Shown here piece by piece: positions 59,991-64,000 of a stretch of 64,000 bases of DNA. Where the stretch lies: positions 62,001 to 126,000 of the forward strand of contig NZ_JAKFHA010000010.1 of NCBI RefSeq assembly GCF_021502675.1. The letters run 5' to 3'. Below the pieces are notes generated by a model. The model saw only the letters and a list, made by a program, of their open reading frames with translations, was not told the origin of the DNA and did not search any database. Origin of the DNA: Yinghuangia soli. Its GTDB lineage: Bacteria; Actinomycetota; Actinomycetes; Streptomycetales; Streptomycetaceae. How positions within the stretch are numbered: the first letter of the stretch is position 1; each line of letters opens with the position of its first letter. Position numbers and translations under genes: made by a program.

Positions 59991-61250
59991 ATGCGTGTTG
60001 TCGTCGCCGGCCAGGGATATGTCGGTCTTCCATTGGCGGTACGTGCCGCGCAGGTCGGGCACGACGTCATCGGATACGACACCGACGAATCCCGGGTGAA
60101 ACGGCTGATCGCCGGAGAGTCCTATATCGAGGACATTCCGGCGCAGGATCTGAGCGCGGTCACCGCGGCCGGCCGCTACCGGGCGACCTGCGAGCCGGGG
60201 GATCTCGCCGGGTTCGACGTCGCGGTGATCACCGTGCCCACGCCGCTGCGGGAAGGCGCCCCGGACCTCTCCTACGTCGAGGCCTGCGCACGCACCCTGG
60301 GCGGCTTCCTGCGCCCGGGCGCGATTGTCGTGCTGGAGTCCACGACGTTCCCCGGGACCACCGAGGAACTCGTCGGCCCGGTCCTGGCCGAGGTGTCCGG
60401 CTTGGCCGCCGGCCGCGACTTCCGGCTGGGGTTCAGTCCGGAGCGGATCGACCCGGGCAATCCGGTGTGGAACCTGGTCAACACCCCGAAGGTGGTGTCG
60501 GGTGTCGACGCCGCGTCGCTCGCCGCCGTCGACGCCTTCTACTCCTCGCTGGTCGAGCGCACCGTGCCGGTGTCGACGCCGAAGGAGGCCGAGCTGGCCA
60601 AGTTGCTGGAGAACACCTTCCGGCACGTCAACATCGCGCTGGTGAACGAGGTCGCGATGTTCGCCCACGACCTGGGCATCGACGTGTGGGAGGCCATCGA
60701 CGCCTGTGCCACGAAACCGTTCGGATTCATGCGCTTCACGCCGGGGCCGGGGGTCGGCGGCCACTGCCTGCCCATCGACCCGTCGTACCTGTCCTGGCGG
60801 GTGCAGCGGGCCTTGGGCCAGAGCTTCCGCTTCGTGGAGCTGGCGAACGACGTGAACAACCACATGCCCGACTACGTGGTCCGCCGGCTCACGACCGCGC
60901 TCAACGAGCGCCACCAGTGCGTGAAGGGCGCGAAGTTGCTCCTCGTCGGCCTCGCCTACAAGAAGAACACCGGCGACGCGCGCGAATCGCCGTCCGCCCG
61001 GATCGCGCACATGCTGCTCGACCTCGGCGCCGAGGTCGCCGCGGTCGACCCGCACGTCGATGCCGCGCACCGGTTCGACGCCCGGCTCCGGCGTGTCGAC
61101 ATGACCGCGGACATCGTCGCCGCGGCCGACGCCGTCGTCCTGCTCGTCGACCACGACGACACCGAACTGGACATGATCCGCGAGCACGCGTCCTACATCC
61201 TCGACTGCCGCCGCACGCTCGGCCGTGCGGAGCACATCGAGGTCCTCTGA
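59991..61250 (+). CDS. UDP-sugar 6-dehydrogenase (WecC/UDP-N-acetylhexosamine type)
   Basis: A 419-residue NAD-dependent enzyme that oxidises C6 of a UDP-sugar to the acid. NAD-binding GQGYVGLPLAV at 7-17, TVPTPL, ESTTFPGTT, the hinge LAKLLENTFRHVNIALVNE, and the catalytic cysteine in GPGVGGHCLPIDP (about 263). The C-terminal domain has LLVGLAYKKNTGDARESPS. The motifs favour the UDP-ManNAc/GlcNAc dehydrogenase branch over UDP-glucose, but the substrate is not certain. The ATG at 59991 follows GGAAAGGG. Confidence 0.93.
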   Translation: MRVVVAGQGYVGLPLAVRAAQVGHDVIGYDTDESRVKRLIAGESYIEDIPAQDLSAVTAAGRYRATCEPGDLAGFDVAVITVPTPLREGAPDLSYVEACARTLGGFLRPGAIVVLESTTFPGTTEELVGPVLAEVSGLAAGRDFRLGFSPERIDPGNPVWNLVNTPKVVSGVDAASLAAVDAFYSSLVERTVPVSTPKEAELAKLLENTFRHVNIALVNEVAMFAHDLGIDVWEAIDACATKPFGFMRFTPGPGVGGHCLPIDPSYLSWRVQRALGQSFRFVELANDVNNHMPDYVVRRLTTALNERHQCVKGAKLLLVGLAYKKNTGDARESPSARIAHMLLDLGAEVAAVDPHVDAAHRFDARLRRVDMTADIVAAADAVVLLVDHDDTELDMIREHASYILDCRRTLGRAEHIEVL

Positions 61251-61290
61251 ATCCGGGTGCCCCGGCCGGGGAGCCGGCCGAGGGCCGGCG

Positions 61291-62286
61291 TCAGCGGGTG
61301 ACGAACCAGAGCGACGACGGGAAGTGGCCCGCCGCGTCCGGGCGGAGCCGCAGGCCGTCGCGTCCGGGCTGCGGGACGTAGTCGGGGAAGATCTTGCCCA
61401 GGTCCGCAGGGCGTGCGTAGTGCAGATGCGAGAGGCAGGCCAGGATCCGCACTCGGTGATTGTGGGTGAGGTACGCGCGGACCAGTGAGGTCTCGGCCCA
61501 GTGGAACGGCGTGTCCAGTAGGTCCCGTTGATAGTCGTAGGGCAGGTAGATGTCGTGCACGTGCACGACCACACCCGGGGCCAGGCGCGGGAAGACCTCG
61601 AGCACCAGGAAGTTGACGTCGCTGCCGGCCTTGACCACGTGCGAGGAGTCGACGAACAGCACATCGCCGGCTTCGAGTGCGGTGAACGGGTCGGTGCCCA
61701 CCGTCTGCACGGGAGCGCGGTGGAGGTCCACGCGCGGGTCGGCGGCGAGCCAGGCGTGCGGGTACGGCTCGACGCAGGTGACCGCGCCCGGGTGGCCGTC
61801 CGCCGCGTTGCGGTCGAGGGCAGCGAGGGCGAGGCGGGTGGAGACGCCGCTGCCGACTTCGAGGTACCGGCGCGGGCGCAGCGCGCGCAGGATGCCGTGC
61901 AGGGCCTGCGCCTCGACGAAGCCGTAGCCGGGGCCCAGATGCGCGGCCTCCTGGTAGGCGCGGCCGCCCTCGTACTCGGCGGCAAACGGCGTGCAGGTGT
62001 CCCGGAGCCAGGTGGCCTGGGCATCCAAATCGACGTCGATTCCCGGGAGTTCGGAGGCAGGTGCCCAGACGGCGCGGGTCCCGGCCAGGGCGCGCAGGTC
62101 GGGCGCGGACGCGTAGTAGTGCCGGGGCGAGACCAGCACGCCCAGGTGCGACAGGGCCTTGTTGAGGGTGACGGCACCGGCCTTGGCGGCGGTGCGCAGG
62201 CTCGGCTTCCGGCGGGCGGTGTTGTCGGGCATCGCGGTCCTGTTCTCGGAGGGGTTCGGTCGGGCGGTCGCCTGCGGGTCCGTCAT
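61291..62286 (-). CDS. Class I SAM-dependent methyltransferase
   Basis: A 331-residue protein. After a 45-residue N-terminus, the methyltransferase core shows the SAM loop YLEVGSGVSTRLAL (about 155), then CVEPYP and LFVDSSHVVK, HVHDIYLPYDY and a terminal FPSSLWFVTR. This resembles class I enzymes in glycan and cephalosporin-hydroxylase-like groups. The ATG at 62286 overlaps the upstream gene's stop by one base (TGATG), showing translational coupling with the acyltransferase. Confidence 0.85.
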   Translation of the reverse strand: MTDPQATARPNPSENRTAMPDNTARRKPSLRTAAKAGAVTLNKALSHLGVLVSPRHYYASAPDLRALAGTRAVWAPASELPGIDVDLDAQATWLRDTCTPFAAEYEGGRAYQEAAHLGPGYGFVEAQALHGILRALRPRRYLEVGSGVSTRLALAALDRNAADGHPGAVTCVEPYPHAWLAADPRVDLHRAPVQTVGTDPFTALEAGDVLFVDSSHVVKAGSDVNFLVLEVFPRLAPGVVVHVHDIYLPYDYQRDLLDTPFHWAETSLVRAYLTHNHRVRILACLSHLHYARPADLGKIFPDYVPQPGRDGLRLRPDAAGHFPSSLWFVTR

Positions 62287-63383
62287 CAGCGGCGCTCCTT
62301 CCGGGATTTGGCGGTGCGCAGGATCGCGCCGGCCAGGCGGGCGGACGGTCCGCGGGGGAGCAGCCACTGCTCGTCGAAGCGGTCGTCTGCGCCGAACGAG
62401 GCGTACTTGTAGGCCTCGCCGCCGCGCAGGAAGTCGAAGTGCCGGGCGCCTGCCTCGTCGGCGGTCGCCGTGATGGTGCGGTCGAGCAGGACGGTGCCGA
62501 GGCTGAGCCGCGCGAAGGCCGGGTCCCAGCCGCCGTTGTAGTAGGCGAACGTGTCGCCCCACAGGAATCCGTACACCGCGCCGACGGGTTCCCCGCCGCG
62601 CTCCGCGAGCATGGCGGCCGGGCCCCGCCCGGGGGCCGCGCGGGCCATGAGCCGCACGTGGAAGTCCCGCCGGGACAAATCGAAGCCGCTTGGCGTGCCC
62701 AGGTGTTCGCGCCGTACCCGGTGCAGGTGCGCAACCGTGTCGAACACTCCGGCGGTCATGGCCTCCGGAGGGACCCACCGGAAGGTGACGCCGTCGGCCT
62801 CGAGCTGCCGGGTCCGGCGGCGCATGAGGCGGCGGAATCCCGCGGAGCCGGCCTGCCGTCCGCCGCCGACCGCGAGGCGCGGACACGTCTCGCGGGCGAG
62901 CAGGCGGCACCCGGCAGGCAGCAGCGCGGTGTCGGCCTCGGGGTCGAGCGCGGGCAGCCACAGCGCGGCGTTCCGGGTCCGGGCCCGCAGATGGGCGCGC
63001 ACGGCGTCGCGGCGGTGCGCAGCAGCGAGCAGCACGCCGTGGTCGGCGGCGTCGGCGAGGCCCAGTAGGGTCCAGTGCCGGACCGGGAGCGGGATGCGCG
63101 GGTGCAGCCGGCCGCGGGTGCGGAGCAGGGGGAGGACGGCCTCGACGGTGCCGTCCGGTGCGGTCCACACCGCGGTCTCGGCGTGGCGCGCGGCGGCGGC
63201 GCCCAGGTCCTCCCACGCCGCGAGCACCCAGTCCGGCGTGCCGAAGTACGACGCCCCCGGGGTGGCCGCGGCCAGCTCGCGCCAACCGTCCTCGTACGCG
63301 GCGAGCGCGTCCGGGGCACGGTGGACGGCGAACCCGCTGCGGACCGCGGCCCCGTCGCCGGCCGGTGCGGTAAGCGCGGTCAC
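62286..63383 (-). CDS. CelD/FemAB-like GNAT acyltransferase
   Basis: A 365-residue protein of the CelD/BioF2-like GNAT group. It has an N-terminal half with SYFGTPDWVLAAWEDL and a C-terminal GNAT half with LAERGGEPVGAVYGFLWGDTFAYYNGGWDP and HFDFLRGGEAYKYASFG. The family acylates sugars or builds surface glycans. The GTG at 63383 is the most likely start, but no ribosome site is clear. Coupled to the methyltransferase by a 1-base overlap. Confidence 0.85.
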   Translation of the reverse strand: MTALTAPAGDGAAVRSGFAVHRAPDALAAYEDGWRELAAATPGASYFGTPDWVLAAWEDLGAAAARHAETAVWTAPDGTVEAVLPLLRTRGRLHPRIPLPVRHWTLLGLADAADHGVLLAAAHRRDAVRAHLRARTRNAALWLPALDPEADTALLPAGCRLLARETCPRLAVGGGRQAGSAGFRRLMRRRTRQLEADGVTFRWVPPEAMTAGVFDTVAHLHRVRREHLGTPSGFDLSRRDFHVRLMARAAPGRGPAAMLAERGGEPVGAVYGFLWGDTFAYYNGGWDPAFARLSLGTVLLDRTITATADEAGARHFDFLRGGEAYKYASFGADDRFDEQWLLPRGPSARLAGAILRTAKSRKERR

Positions 63384-63621
63384 CGGTCCGCCGCAGGGGT
63401 GATTCCGTGCGTGTCGAGGCCGCGGCGCGGGCGGACGCAGGGGGACCCGCGGGAGTCCGCCAGGAACGACACGCCGTATGGCGTACAGGATCGGCGACAT
63501 GCATGTTCCCCCGCATGTCCGGCATATCGATTCGATGGCACAGGGGTAAATTGCCACGAATCCTCCATCCGGGACGGCAGAAGTACCGCGCCGACGGCTC
63601 AGTCACCCACTAGGAGCATTC

Positions 63622-64000
63622 GTGTTGCACAACCGATTGACGCGGCGCATCGCCGCCAGCCCGCTCGCCCCGCTCGCCGTGCTGCCCGGCCGGATCGCCG
63701 CGGTGGCCCGGCACAACGCCCGCACCGCGGCCCGGACGGCGTCGTGGCTGGTGCGCTCACGCGAACACGTGCACTACACGTACGACCTGGAGCGCCTCAA
63801 CCTCGAACACCTCGCCTGGTTCGTCACCACCGTCACCGGCGTCCCCGCCGCGGACGCGCGCAGGTACCTCGCCGAGATCCGCGAGGACGACGACCTGCGC
63901 CGGGTGGTGGGCGACGGCCTGGCCCGCAGTCCGCGGCGCGCCACCACCGACCCGGTCGTCCGCTACGGCCGCCGGATCGGCTGGTACGCCCTGGTCCGCG
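63622..64000 (+). CDS. Class I SAM methyltransferase, N-terminal part (runs off window)
   Basis: GTG 63622 with TAGGAG six bases upstream. The visible 126 residues (MLHNRLTRRIAASPLAPLAV..., HYTYDLERLNLEHLAWFV, VRYGRRIGWYALVR) match the start of a streptomycete methyltransferase family found in surface-glycan clusters, as I recall it. The SAM-binding core is beyond the window, so the call rests on the N-terminus only. It is divergent from the acyltransferase gene. Confidence 0.65.
   Translation, partial: MLHNRLTRRIAASPLAPLAVLPGRIAAVARHNARTAARTASWLVRSREHVHYTYDLERLNLEHLAWFVTTVTGVPAADARRYLAEIREDDDLRRVVGDGLARSPRRATTDPVVRYGRRIGWYALVR

Overview
This window is a gene-dense, very GC-rich stretch with strong G/C bias at third codon positions, frequent GTG starts and many ATGA/GTGA overlaps. 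Together with BldG, an actinobacterial-type IHF and the Tad/helicase neighbourhood, this points to a streptomycete-type actinomycete chromosome. From memory, the gene order acs ... ssd-tad cluster, helicase, bldG, anti-sigma, hppA, methyltransferase, topA, MFS-Tmk fusion, DNA polymerase III delta prime, secreted peptidases resembles the core of Streptomyces chromosomes. The species cannot be named from the sequence alone.

Layout. 1-9320, all on the minus strand: the 5' part of acetyl-CoA synthetase; a lipoprotein, a NicO-type metal exporter with His-rich loops, a TPR protein and a DUF4331 secreted protein; then a SulP transporter fused to a beta-carbonic anhydrase. 9758-14399: a secreted polysaccharide-deacetylase-like protein, a CooC-like P-loop ATPase facing a degenerate Fic protein across a Zur-like box, and a HAD phosphatase. 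14400-15175 is a long divergent spacer with a decamer array, two DnaA-box-like sites and an orphan hairpin. 15176-21356: the Tad-type secretion/pilus operon (ssd, tadA, tadB, tadC, Flp-like pilin, two TadE/G-like pseudopilins), with the convergent DEAH-box helicase at 21393-23756. 23865-24794: bldG and its presumed partner anti-sigma factor. 25287-31718: proton pyrophosphatase, lipoprotein, methyltransferase and an EmrB-type exporter. 32012-39648: topA, an MFS-thymidylate kinase-coiled-coil fusion, and holB. 39830-46539: an esterase-like membrane protein that lacks the nucleophile, and three tandem secreted tripeptidyl-aminopeptidase-type lipoproteins.

46595-46668 is tRNA-Thr(CGT). Its 3' half plus part of its terminator (63 bp, starting at the first base of the anticodon loop) recurs at 56894-56956, bounding a roughly 10.2-kb genomic island without a recognisable integrase. 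The cargo is stress-type: STAS proteins, two GAF-ANTAR regulators, Asp23/Gls24, GlsB, a PRC-barrel protein, an extra mIHF, DUF5994 and DUF1003 proteins, and several very small membrane proteins. It also holds at least three decayed genes (a frameshifted STAS, a DUF5994 copy with an amber codon, an internally deleted flavodoxin) and duplicated leader segments.

After the right att repeat, 57105-64000 looks like a surface-polysaccharide cluster: glycosyltransferase, MBL-Rieske fusion, UDP-sugar 6-dehydrogenase, methyltransferases and a CelD-type acyltransferase. The last gene runs off the window.
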